Of a DNA stretch of 64,000 nucleotides, positions 25,138 to 35,290 are shown piece by piece. Source of the DNA: Erpetoichthys calabaricus (lineage: Eukaryota; Chordata; Cladistia; Polypteriformes; Polypteridae). The stretch covers positions 107,746,830-107,810,829 of the forward strand of contig NC_041404.2 of assembly GCF_900747795.2 (NCBI RefSeq), given 5' to 3'. The notes under the pieces were generated by a model, which ran no database searches, had not been told where the DNA came from, and saw only the letters and a list, made by a program, of their open reading frames with translations. Position 1 is the stretch's first letter. Every line of letters starts with the position of its first letter. The position numbers were made by a program, and so were the translations under genes.

Positions 25138-25866
25138 CTAGACTTTAAGCCCGTTACAATAACGGGCGCTAGAATAGTAGTGCATAAACATTAGTAGGAA
25201 CAGTCTATATTAAATGGCAAAGTCGACCGTCTATTTTCTGTTACAGTAATACTGGCTTGTATGTGGCTGTAATATGCGTCACTGTATTGTGTGCCTTTAA
25301 TTTTCTCTCACAGTAATACGTCTCTCCAGGAAGTATTTTAATCTGTGCTGGCGTGTAGCTGATTATTGTATGTATGGCGTCTCCCCAGCAACGGATTTTA
25401 TGTGCGCGAAAATAAATCTACTTTTAAAAGTCATCCTATTGTAATATCATGAAAATTCCTATATTTAGGAAAACACTTTACACTTTACCGGGCCAAGTTT
25501 GTTAATCGCAAATCTGACATCCTCAGAGTGAACACTTGCACAACAACAAACACTAATCCCACCTCTTTGGGGAAGCTGGTCTCCGCGTCTCAGTACCCGA
25601 TTGGATTTTTCGTGCGTTATGTTTTAGGTCTTACCTCATTTACCGAAATCCGATTGGATCGGCCACGCGATATTTTATAGGTCCCGCACTCTCTGTCTTG
25701 TGTAACGCGTCAGACAGCCTTTGAAGCGTCGCACCGTGCCACGCGCATGCGCACTTCACCAGAAGACACAAATACACGGACACATGGATACACGCAAGGA
25801 TTTTATTAAAGAGGAAGGCACTCTTTTGACACATTGATGCCATCTAGTGGCAACTTTAATAGAGGA
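25138..25866 (-). mobile_element. Non-autonomous Helitron, minus orientation
   Basis: On the minus strand the 3' end has an 8-bp perfect hairpin (GCCCGTTA / TAACGGGC, 3-nt loop, plus 25149-25167), then 7 nt, then terminal CTAG followed by T. The 5' end is TCCTCTATTAAAG preceded by A. TC...hairpin...CTRR inserted between A and T, with no target duplication, is the Helitron signature. At 729 bp it has no Rep or helicase sequence. Confidence 0.65.
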
Positions 25867-26061
25867 TGTCTTCATTTTTATTTATTTCTAGATACTGTAT
25901 TTATTTGAGGAAAAATCTAAAATTTTATTAGCTTGTATTTTAAGTTAGACTATACCAGAAATAACTACAAAATGTTTTACAAATATGTGCACTTGTTTTT
26001 GGAAGATGCTGCAAGAGAAAGAGAGAAATACAATTTTATAGTTTTTATATACAGTGCATCC

Positions 26062-28667
26062 CAGGGGTGTCAAACTCATTTTGGTTCAGGGGCCACATAC
26101 AGCCTAATTAGATGTCAAGTGGGCCGGAGCAGTATTCATAACATAATTACCTATAAATAATAGTAAGTCCATGTTTTTTCCCTTTGTTTTCGTGCAAAGA
26201 AGTACAAGTACATTAGAAAATCTTCATATTTAATTAAATGTTTTACAAAACATATCAACATATCAAAACATATAAACAACCTCAGATTTCTTAAAACAAG
26301 TGTTTGCACAAATACAAACAAAACTTTAAGTCAGAGGTATTTGGAACTGAAAAATATAGTACTGCACCTTAAAATTTATGGCATTACATGAACAATAGGA
26401 TTCCACCAAACCAAACTCTTTTGTAGTGAAGCTGTTAACTTACATTAAATGTAACATTTTTTAACTATTTCTACAGCAAGAATTCATTTTCACAGAACTG
26501 AATTCTTTAAGTGCAATCGGTGTCTGAAGCAATATTGTAAAGGAGTTAGTCACATCTAGACTACTTTGTTTTTGCTCCTGAAACTTGGCATCTTTTGGTC
26601 TGCACAAGTGCATCAATATCAGGTGTCATGTCCTGACTAGTAGCCAATCTCAGAACGTCATCTAAGTGCTTGTTTGTGAGCCTTGAGCGCAATTTTGTTT
26701 TATTGATGTTCATTACTGAGAAAACTTGTTCACAAAGGTAGGTTGTCCCAAAAATGCACAAAATTTTTGCAGCCAGGGCTGTTAATTTGGGGTACCCTGG
26801 CAAGAGATATTGATAAAATGTGTCCAAGCCCACTGAGGCAAACTTGCCCTTCAAATCTGCATCACATTGCAAATCAATTATCTCTAGTTGGATGTCGACA
26901 GGGACATCAGAAGCTTTGACTGTGAAGGGTGAGCGAAAAACTGCAAATTCTTTCTCGAGTTCACCAAAGATCTGAAACCGTTTCTCAAACTCACACAGCA
27001 ATCCTGCAATCTTGTTTTTATACCGTTTCATGTCAGCATTAATGCCTGCTGCACATACCTCTCTTAGGCAAGGGAAATGTGCAGGGTCACCACTTGACAG
27101 CTGTGTCTCCCACAAAGTCAGCTTCAACTTGAATGCACATATGCTGTCATAAAACTGTGTGACAACTTTTTTGCGGCCTTGCAACATTTTGTTCAGAATA
27201 TTCAAGTGCTCTGTAATATCCACCAGAAATGCAAGGTCCTGCAGCCATTCCTGACATTGTAATTCCATCACTGGATTTCCTTTTTTCTCCATGAACTGTC
27301 CGATTTCCTCGCGTAAATCAAAGAAACGCCTCAGCACAGCACCTCTGCTTAACCACCTTACTTCAGTGTAGTATGGCAGGGTATTAGTAACGTGATTGTC
27401 ACTGAGAAGGCAGTCAAACTGACGATGATTCAGGCCTCTGGCTCGGATGAAATTAACAGTTCGGACAACCACCTCCATGACGTGATCCATTTTTAACGAC
27501 TTGCAACACAATGCCTCCTGGTGCAAAATACAGTGAAATGTCCAGAAACCATCTCCTCCATTAGCGGCTTGTACTTTCTCTCTGAATTTTGTCACAACAC
27601 CTGCTTTTCTTCCGATCATTGATGGCGCGCCATCTGTAGCCAGGCTGACGGCGCGGGACCAGTCCACCCCGACTCTGTCCAGCGCGCCAACCACAGAGCC
27701 GAAAATGTCCTCAGCTGTTGTGGTGTCACTCATAGGCACCAACTCAAGGAACTCCTCAGTGACGGTCAATGTGTCATCAACTCCACGAATAAATATGGCC
27801 AGTTGAGCAACGTCTGTAATGTCAGTGCTCTCATCAATTGCAACAGAAAATGCAAGAAATGACTTGACCTTGTGTTTCAACTGCCTGTCTAAATCAGCCG
27901 ATAGTTCCGATATCCTCTCTGCCATAGTGTTTCTCGTCAGACTAATGTTGGCAAATGCTTGTCGCTTCTCAGGACACACGAGTTCTGCAGCCTTCATCAT
28001 GCATCTTTTAACGAACTCACCGTCGGAATACGGCTTTGATGCTAATGCTATTTCGTTAGCAATTACGTAGGTGGCTTTTACTGCTGCTTCACTGACCTCT
28101 CGGCTCCGAGTGAAAATTGACTGCTGTTTTCTCAGACCCACCAGCAATTCATTTATCTTCTCTCTCCTCAGTCGTCCTTGCAAGATGTCGTATTTTCCAC
28201 CATGATGAGTCTCATAGTGGCGCCGAATATTATATTCCTTGAGCACCGACACTTGTTGATTACACACCAAGCACACAGGTTTCCCATTTATCTCTGTGAA
28301 TAAATAGGAAGTGGTCCATTTCTCTTGGAAAACCCTACACTCGGTATCCACTTTTCTTCTTTTTGACAAAGACATTTTGGCTAATGAGGGTGTCAAGGTG
28401 AGTAGAAAATAATGTAGCCTACAGAGTGACAGAGTTGTTGCTTCTTTTACTCTAATTAAAACAGTGCACCCCTCCCCTTTGACTAACACAGTGCGCCCCT
28501 CTCATCTGACTAACACCCTAGCGGATGATTTAGGAATTGCATTTTATTACGAATTTCGAGTTCGTGTCTTTTATTAATTTTTTTACTTTCAAAATTCATC
28601 CAGTGGGCCGGATTGAACCCCCTAGTGGGCCGGTTTTGGCCCGCGGGCCGTACGTTTGACACCCCTG
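26062..28667 (-). mobile_element. hAT transposon, apparently complete
   Basis: Terminal inverted repeats are CAGGGGTGTCAAAC on both ends, perfect over 14 bp. The flanks are a perfect 8-bp duplication GTGCATCC (26054-26061, 28668-28675), the hallmark of hAT insertion. AGTGGGCCGG subterminal motifs occur once near the left end (about 26120) and twice near the right end (about 28600, 28624), where hAT transposases usually bind. It encodes one long uninterrupted transposase. The duplicated target lies inside the Tc1 terminal repeat, so the hAT is the younger insertion. Confidence 0.93.
26561..28375 (-). CDS. hAT transposase, GTF2IRD2/ZBED-like, 604 aa
   Basis: I chose the Met at 28375 (MSLSKRRKVDTECRVFQEKW), which matches the usual start of this family; the frame stays open 38 codons further upstream without conserved features. 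Domains: an N-terminal BED-like zinc finger (CLVCNQQ ... HYETHH, residues about 37-60), an RNase H-like core with AIDESTD (first D) and SLATDGAPSMIGRKAG (second D), a CxxH-like FHCILHQEALCCKSL, and a C-terminal CEQVFSVMN ... LRSRLTNKHLDDVLRL, which is the third acidic residue plus the hAT dimerisation region. No internal stop or frameshift is present. It would cut and paste its own element in the nucleus. A domesticated host gene is unlikely because terminal repeats and target duplication are intact. Confidence 0.9.
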   Translation of the reverse strand: MSLSKRRKVDTECRVFQEKWTTSYLFTEINGKPVCLVCNQQVSVLKEYNIRRHYETHHGGKYDILQGRLRREKINELLVGLRKQQSIFTRSREVSEAAVKATYVIANEIALASKPYSDGEFVKRCMMKAAELVCPEKRQAFANISLTRNTMAERISELSADLDRQLKHKVKSFLAFSVAIDESTDITDVAQLAIFIRGVDDTLTVTEEFLELVPMSDTTTAEDIFGSVVGALDRVGVDWSRAVSLATDGAPSMIGRKAGVVTKFREKVQAANGGDGFWTFHCILHQEALCCKSLKMDHVMEVVVRTVNFIRARGLNHRQFDCLLSDNHVTNTLPYYTEVRWLSRGAVLRRFFDLREEIGQFMEKKGNPVMELQCQEWLQDLAFLVDITEHLNILNKMLQGRKKVVTQFYDSICAFKLKLTLWETQLSSGDPAHFPCLREVCAAGINADMKRYKNKIAGLLCEFEKRFQIFGELEKEFAVFRSPFTVKASDVPVDIQLEIIDLQCDADLKGKFASVGLDTFYQYLLPGYPKLTALAAKILCIFGTTYLCEQVFSVMNINKTKLRSRLTNKHLDDVLRLATSQDMTPDIDALVQTKRCQVSGAKTK

Positions 28668-28883
28668 GTGCATCCGGAAAGTATTCACAGCGCATCACTT
28701 TTTCCACATTTTGTTATGTTACAGCCTTATTCCAAAATGGATTAAATTCATTTTTTTCCTCAGAATTCTACACACAACACCCCATAATGACAACGTGAAA
28801 AAAGTTTACTTGAGGTTTTTGCAAATTTATTAAAAATAAAAAAACTGAGAAATCACATGTGCATAAGTATTCACAGCCTTTGC

Positions 28884-29880
28884 TCAATACTTTGTCGATG
28901 CACCTTTGGCAGCAATTACAGCGTCAAGTCTTGTTGAATATGATGCCACAAGCTTGGCACACCTATCCTTGGCCAGTTTTGCCCATTCCTCTTTGCAGCA
29001 CCTCTCAAACTCCATCAGGTTGGATAGGAAGTGTCGCTGCACAGGCATTTTAAAATCTCTCCAGAGATGTTCAATCAGATTCAAGTCTGGGCTCTGGCTG
29101 GGCCACTCAAGGACATTCACAGAGTTGTCCTGAAGCCACCCCTTTGATATCTTGGCTGTGTCCTTAGGGTCGTTGTCCTGCTGAAAGATGAACTGTCGCC
29201 CCAGTCTGAGGTCAAGAGCGCTCTGGAGCAGGTTTTCATCCAGGATGTCTCTGTACATTGCTGCAGTCATCTTTCCCTTTATGCTGACTAGTCTCCCAGT
29301 TCCTGCCGCTGAAAAACATCCCCACAGCATGATGCTGCCACCACCATGCTTCACTGTAGGGATGGTGCCAGGTTTCCTCCAAAGTGACACCTGGCATTCA
29401 CGCCAAAGAGTTCAATCTTTGTCTCATCAGACCAGAGAATTTTCTTTCTCATGGTCTGAGAGTCCTTCAGGTGCCTTTTGGCAAACTCCAGGCAGGCTGC
29501 CATGTGCCTTTTACTAAGGAGTGGCTTCCGTCTGGCCACTCTACCATACAGGCCTGATTGGTGGATTGCTGCAGAGATGGTTGTCCTTCTGGAAGGTTCT
29601 CCTCTCTCCACAGAGGACCTCTGGAGCTCTGACAGAGTGACCATCGGGTTCTTGGTCACCTCCCTGACTAAGGCCCTTCTCCCCCGATTGCTCAGTTTAG
29701 ATGGTCGGCCAGCTCTAGGAAGAGTCCTAGTGGTTTCGAACTTCTTCCACTTACGGATGATGGAGGCCACTGTGCTCATTGGGACCTTCAAAGCAGCAGA
29801 ATTTTTGCTGTAACCTTCCCCAGATTTGTGCCTCAAGACAATCCTGTCTCGGAGGTCTACAGACAATTCCTTTTAACTTC
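28884..29880 (-). pseudogene. Tc1-like transposase (DD34E), inactivated
   Basis: The N-terminal part (29866 down to 29351) has the paired-type HTH (SVDLRDRIVLRHKSGEGYSK), a GRPSKL hook motif and the first catalytic D in LWSDETKIELFG. The C-terminal part (29390 down to 28884) has KHGGGSIMLWGCF, the second D in QQDNDPKDTAK, the third acidic residue in DLNLIEHLWRD and the end KGASTKY. The two parts are in different frames, so a frameshift lies near 29375-29390. The expected ATG (near 29880) is out of frame with SVDLRD, which implies a second small indel. Usual length is about 340 aa. Minus strand, inside the hAT-split element. Confidence 0.88.
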
Positions 29881-30759
29881 ATGCTTGGTTTGCACTCTGC
29901 CATGAACTGTCAACTGTGGGACCTTATATAGACAGGTGTGTGCCTTTCCAAATCATGTCCAATCAACTGAATTTACCAAAGGTGGACTCCAATTAAGCTG
30001 CAGAAACATCCCAAGGATGATCAGGGGAAACAGGATGCACCTGAGCTCAATTTTGAGCTTCATGGCAAAGGCTGTGAATACTTATGTACATGTGCTTTCT
30101 CAATTTTTTCATTTTTAATAAATTTGCAAAAACCTCAAGTAAACTTTTTTCATGTTGTCATTATGGGGTGTTGTGTGTAGAATTCTGAGGAAAAAAATGA
30201 ATTTAATCCATTTTGGAATAAGGCTGCAACATAACAAAATGTGGAAAAAGTGATGCGCGGTGAATACTTTCCGGATGCACTGTATACTAGACAATGAGCC
30301 TCAGTTATAGCAGGCTTAGAAAATGAAAGGATGGATTATTATAACTAGCCAACCCGCGGCGTACCATATGCAACATAATCAGGCCGCTTTTTTAATGATT
30401 TTTAAGCACAGGGAAAAAATTAACATTTGAAAAATCCGTAATTTAATAAACCACCAAGAAAATGGGAGGAGAGGGGAAGGACGCCCATTACGCCCCGTCT
30501 GTCATGCTAGTCTGCTGATTTCTCGTTCAGTATGCACTGCCTGCTCATGTGCCCACCTCCAACTCGTCACCTGAGTCGTTTTCGTCTTTGCACAGTCAAC
30601 ATGCACCTGTGAGTCACGTAGACTTTTCATTGTTGTTTGCGGTTCTGGCCGCTTTTCGCGTACTGAGTTGTTCCGGAGTCACAGTTGAGAAACACTTTTT
30701 TAATGTCTTTTAAGCACAGGGGAAAAAATGAACATGTGGCCTGGTGCATTCTTTAACTG

Positions 30760-30848
30760 CCTTGTGGCGCTGTAGTAGTGCTGCTGCTTTGCAGTAAGGA
30801 GACAGTGGAAGATTGTAGGTTCGCTTCCCGGTTCCTCCCTGTGTGGAT
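30760..30848 (+). mobile_element. tRNA-derived SINE head
   Basis: An A-box-like TGGCGCTGTAGTAGTGC and a B-box GGTTCGCTTCC (30818-30828) match the head of the V-SINE family. The core and tail are missing. Not a tRNA gene: there is no cloverleaf. Confidence 0.55.
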
Positions 30849-31940
30849 AGCAAATTATCTGCCACAAACAAACTGTTTTACACGTTGCATACCAACCCAC
30901 AGCGTAGTATATGCCGCATAATCACGCCGCTTTTTAAATGTTTTTTAAGCAGAGGGAAAAAAATGAACATTTGCAAAATCCGTAACGCTGCTTTCAGTAA
31001 GTACAATGTACACGCGTTTAATTTGTCGGCCACTTTTTGCCAGCCGTCTTTTCTGGTTTGGGCTGTTTTTGCAGTGTTACCGCTTGTGCATATTAAATCT
31101 TGAAATCCTTCGAGTAACTAATTAACTAACTAACACCCACCCACTCAGCTTGTGTGAAAAAAATGCGCCCGTTCTTTCATCATTTTGTTGTAGCCTATCA
31201 AAGACTTGCTGACCATGTTTTCTAGACTCAATATACATTGTCTTTTCACTCAGCGTGGAGGAGCGCATTCATCTCGGATTATTACATCCAGCTAATCTGC
31301 TACACGGCTGCGTTTGAAAAACCGACTTATCCCTGATGAGTTTCACCGGCATTAATGATTAGGAATCTGGTTGGAACAAAACCCTGCAGCCACAGGGGTT
31401 CACTAGGACCGAGACTGGGAAACACTGCTGAACACAGACGAAACCGACTCAGGTGAGGAGTTGGGGTGGGCAAAGTAGTTGCAGCTATTGATTATTCAGT
31501 GTTGTTTGCCTGGGTGTCTGATCTGCGTTGACTGACAGGCTATTTTCTGCGTATCGCATGGTTGTCTTCTGGAAGTGTGAATGCCTCGAGAGACAGGGCG
31601 TCCTTGTGTGGTGAGTTGTTGCAGTTTGTGACCACGTCGCCGAAGTTATCCCAGTGCTGGCAAACAAAGCCAACAGCCATTTTGCGAAGTTTGTAAGCAA
31701 CAGTTTCGTCAATGACATTTTTCCAAAAAAACCCGACTGATAGGCAGGTTTTCGATGGGGGACGCGATCGGGTGTCGTAACCGAAAAGAATAATGAAAAG
31801 TCAACGTGGCTCAGAGGTACATGTGGACTCATAGCACAGACGAAAGGGACTAACTGGGTGGTCGGTGAGTTTTTGCGTCCGGGCACATGAGCATGCAGTG
31901 TGAATGCCTAGAGAGCGAGGGTAGACGCGTGCCGGGGAAA

Positions 31941-32119
31941 AAGGAGTGTTGGTGGGCGGGGAAACGTCTTCTGTGTTCCTGCAGGACCATCTAAGAAGAC
32001 GCATGTTTGTCGCGGATGCGGTGGACGCCGGTCAAGGAATAAGGAGTGTTGGTGGGCGGGGAAACGTTTTCCGTGTTCCTGCAGGACCATCTAAGAAGAC
32101 ACATGTTTGTCGCGGATGC
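31941..32119 (+). repeat. Tandem duplication, 100-bp period
   Basis: AAGGAGTGTTGGTGGGCGGG recurs exactly 100 bp apart (31941 and 32041), followed in both copies by a shared segment through TTTGTCGCGGATGC. Outside, AGTCAACGTGGCTCAGAGGT also occurs twice (about 31800 and 32187), so a larger duplication may be involved. Confidence 0.85.
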
Positions 32120-32803
32120 AAATTGCTGTATGTAGCGTGTAAAACAGTTTGCTATGGTGCATGCGGTCATGCGTTGTAAGCAAAAAGTCAACGTGGCTCA
32201 GAGGTGCATGTGTACTGTAGCCCAGACGAACATAAATGACGGCGTTTTTTCCCAGTCGTCGCATCCGAGTTGGTGGGCGTGGCTCTGCGCGTTGTCGTTG
32301 TATCCAATGGTCTTAGAGTTGGTGAGCGTGGCTCCTTCCTGCGTGCGCCATGGGCGGCTTACTTGTCGGCGGCTTAGTGAATCCACGCCCCTTCCGGCGT
32401 GCTTTCCATGGGTGGCTACTTGTTGGCGGCTTAGTGAATTATATATATAGATTATAATTTAATGATTTTCGTTTGTTTACATCAGTCACTCATGTATTAC
32501 TTTACATCAGTTGTATGTTGAAGCTTCAATTTTCAAATTTTTATTTATTTATTTATATATATATTTTTTTGCCATAGCCAGACAATAATGTGTAATACTG
32601 AATCATGTTGTAGGTTAACTTATTACAAAAAGTAATGACGCTTAAAGGCTGTACATTAGGTGGCTCATGCGATGAATTAAATGTTTGAAAGGCTTATATT
32701 ATACACTAAAACAAATGTACAGCATACTGAAATGCACCCCCCACCATACTCGCTTGAGGCAGGTAGCCAGGAATTGGTTTAAGTGGTTTTGAGAATGGAA
32801 TTA

Positions 32804-33408
32804 CCATATATACTTGCGGATAAGTCAGGACTTGATTTTATCTTAGAATTTCTGGTATTTTATAATGTCGTTCGTAGGCTATAAGTCGAATGCAGAAAAC
32901 TCATACTATTGGTCCAAGAGATTATGATATGCTAATGCCCACCTGAGAGAGGAACCACGGAACACACTGCCTTTCTTTTCTATGTGGGTGTAGCGTGTGC
33001 TCCTAACCTCTCTCTCTCTCTATTGTGCCTACGTGACCACACGGTAATACCCAAACTATTCCGAAGCGACATTTGCACTGTTTTGTGTTTTTTGTATCTA
33101 ACACCTTATACACCTTTATCGTAAGAGCATCCCTTATCTACGATGGAGCGTTCGATTAGAAGAAAATATGAAGCTGGTTTTAAATTAAAAGTCGTTGAAG
33201 TAGCAAAATAAATTGGTAACTGTACTGCTGCAACAAAATTAAATGTGTCTGAGAAACTGATGTGAGATTGGAGGAGGCAAGAAGATGTAATAAAAAAAAT
33301 GAAGTGTTGCATTTTTAAATGGGCAAACAAGTCGGGGTCTGATTTTATGATCGATTTTTTGGGTTTCAAGACCTGACTTATATGTGAGTAGGCCTATATA
33401 CAATACGG
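32804..33408 (+). mobile_element. Pogo/Tigger-like non-autonomous transposon
   Basis: The ends are CCATATATACTTGCGGATAAGTC and the imperfect mirror GACTTATATGTGAGTAG...TACGG, flanked by TA. Inside, 33143-33295 reads MERSIRRKYEAGFKLKVVEVAK and, after a stop, NCTAATKLNVSEKLM. This is the N-terminal DNA-binding HTH of pogo-group transposases. The DDE domain is absent, so it is an internally deleted copy. An (TC)n stretch lies near 33010. Confidence 0.55.
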
Positions 33409-33747
33409 TACGTGTAAAAAGAGTGGAAACTAAATCTATGTCTAACTGAACATAGATTCTGTAAAATACCAATAAATTGATTTTTTTTGTGTTATGAGGA
33501 GAATAATATGTGTCATGTGATTTTCAGTACAACATCACACCACAGTGTGAGTTGGAGTAATGCTCAGGCTTAGATGGTGCTGGGTCAGAGGTTTACAGCA
33601 TAAAACAAACAAATTCACAACCTTCTTGATTTTTTTTAGCAGTTGCAAGTTCTTTTACAGTCAAATCAATAAATATTTTTAAATAGTGAAGGAAGTAAAA
33701 TTTTAAAAAATGCTGTATGTATGGTCGTGACCAGAGGAAGAAAACAC

Positions 33748-33860
33748 TGGCAAAGCCTGGACAGGGTTATGGTTGGTGCTGGAGCCTATCACAGATAGCA
33801 CATAGCACAAGATAGGAACAAACCCTGGACAGGGTGCCAGTCATTTGCAGGGCAACATGG
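33748..33860 (-). mobile_element. Decayed V-SINE fragment
   Basis: GGAGCCTATCACAG and GACAGGGTGCCAGTCA match the 3' half of the V-SINE at 19580 with many changes. Downstream, 33900-34070 is a degenerate stretch of AGTGTATGTGTT-like words. Confidence 0.5.
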
Positions 33861-34156
33861 CAAAATTTGTTGACTATTTATTAACACTGATGCTGTATTG
33901 TACACAGTGTGCACATTTTGGTGTATAGTGTAATGTGTATGAGACTATATCTCACTATGTAATACACAGTATGTGTTTTAGTATACAGTGTATGTGTTCA
34001 ACTATACAGTGTATTTGTTTCAGTAGATAGTTTAAGTGTTTCTGTATTTGGTATATGTATTCTAGAAGAGTAAATTCAGCCATAAACGGCACAGCCAGTG
34101 GAGTTCCCAGTGTTTTTGGGTGTAAATATATTGATCTTACCTGGGAGTTTTGGCGA

Positions 34157-34696
34157 TGTAGAAGAAGAATGTTCTCCTCTGCACCATGTATTTTGTGTGT
34201 TTAGTAAATTAGAATTTTTATAATAACTATTTTTCTAACTTGCCAGTGAGAGACGCTTTGGCTTATGAACTAACAAAAATATGTTATTCCAGGGTTCAGG
34301 AGAAAATAGTGTCCACATGAATAAAATCTAAGCTGTTTCTTGTTTTCCCTTTCTCAGAGTGAATGTTTCAGGGACAAGGTCACAAGGCTACAGAAAAGTA
34401 CATGTAGTTTATGCAAAGGCGTCTCTCTTGTGCTTAGCTTTGAGAACACAGATAATGCTTAGCTCAACAGACATATTGTTTAACTTTACTGTTTTGATAA
34501 GGATGTTCTTTCTGTCTTATTAATCATGAAATGCTGAATTATAAAAACCCCTCCTAATTTTTTCTCGGTGTTCAATTGAGCTTTGCGGCAATAAGTTATG
34601 CTCTTTTGAATATCTACTTACTGTGACTCCGAATGAATAAAAAAGAGAATTGAGAAATATTATCTGCCTGTTGTCAGTGTGCCTTTTTCGTCCACA
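34157..34696 (+). repeat. ERV 5' LTR
   Basis: 540 bp, TGTAGAAGAAGAATG to TCCACA. It contains TATA-like and AATAAA-like elements (AATGAATAAAAAAG about 34630-34645) before the U5 end. Near-identical to 41025-41564. Confidence 0.92.
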
Positions 34697-34701
34697 GTTT
34701 T

Positions 34702-34719
34702 TGGCGCCCGACCGTGGGG
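34702..34719 (+). promoter_or_regulatory. ERV primer-binding site, Lys-type
   Basis: TGGCGCCCGACCGTGGGG lies 5 nt after the LTR and closely resembles the complement of the tRNA-Lys(1,2) 3' end (TGGCGCCCAACGTGGGG). A splice-donor-like GCG|GTGAGT follows at 34911-34919, in the place retroviruses usually have their major donor. Confidence 0.75.
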
Positions 34720-35290
34720 CAGGAGACGGGCAGACGACTCCCTGAGCGGGTTCGTCCAAGTGGACTGATTTCCGCGGATCGAGGACCAGCTCTGGTAAAA
34801 GTTAGGACTGGCTTACCTCGGGCGTTTTCCTGCGTGGGGAGTCGCTGACCTCCTCCTGACCGAAACGAAAAGCAACTGGACGGGATTTTTCCAGGCAGGC
34901 AGAAGGAGTCGCGGTGAGTAGATTCGGGGGATTCCCGTTGGTTTGACTGGTGTGCTGGAAGAAATAGACGTATACGGGGAAAAGGAAAAGGAAAAAAGTA
35001 TGCGGAAAGAATAGAGAATCATACCGTATCGACATAGAAGGGTTTTAGGGATTCATAGAGAGTGACGGCACAGTGTGAATGTTAGTAAGTCACCCCTTAG
35101 GAATTCGAGTAGAAAGGACCGAGTGGCACGTTCCTAAAAAATAAGAGGAATAGGGGTGAAAGGGGCAGTTAGAGTACGTGTGAAATTTGGAAGAGGGGAG
35201 GTCGTGTTTTCCACTTGTCGACTGGTTGATTTCCGGGGACGAGAAATAATCGGGGATTGAGTTGCTCTCTGTTGAAGGCCAGCCACTTAC

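Larger units (their letters stand above)
26052..30282 (-). mobile_element. Tc1-like transposon, interrupted by hAT
   Basis: The ends are CAGTGCATCC at 26052-26061 and its mirror GGATGCACTG at 30273-30282, flanked by TA (26050-26051, 30283-30284). Long inverted repeats of roughly 190 bp (28676-28865 and about 30095-30282) share AAAGTATTCACAGC and ACTTTTTCCACATTTTG. The left terminal repeat is split ten bases in by the 2606-bp hAT element. The transposase lies on the minus strand and is broken. Confidence 0.9.
30345..32451 (-). mobile_element. Non-autonomous Helitron, minus orientation
   Basis: The minus-strand 5' end TCTATATATATAATTC is preceded by A (plus 32451-32452), and the 3' end CTAG is followed by T (plus 30345-30344), with a GC-rich CGCCGCGGG just before it. 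The interior is unusually CpG-rich, has no Rep or helicase frame, contains a SINE head (30760-30848), a repeat of its own 3' subterminal sequence (about 30888-31010) and a 100-bp tandem duplication. The hairpin is less clear than in the Helitron at 25138, so the call is somewhat weaker. Confidence 0.55.

Noticed and set aside
26561-28375. Host GTF2IRD2/ZBED-type domesticated gene
   Set aside because: Intact terminal repeats and an 8-bp target duplication show an ordinary transposon copy.
30760-30848. Possible tRNA gene from A and B boxes (also in 19580-19933)
   Set aside because: Sequence context and core match V-SINEs; no acceptor stem or cloverleaf.
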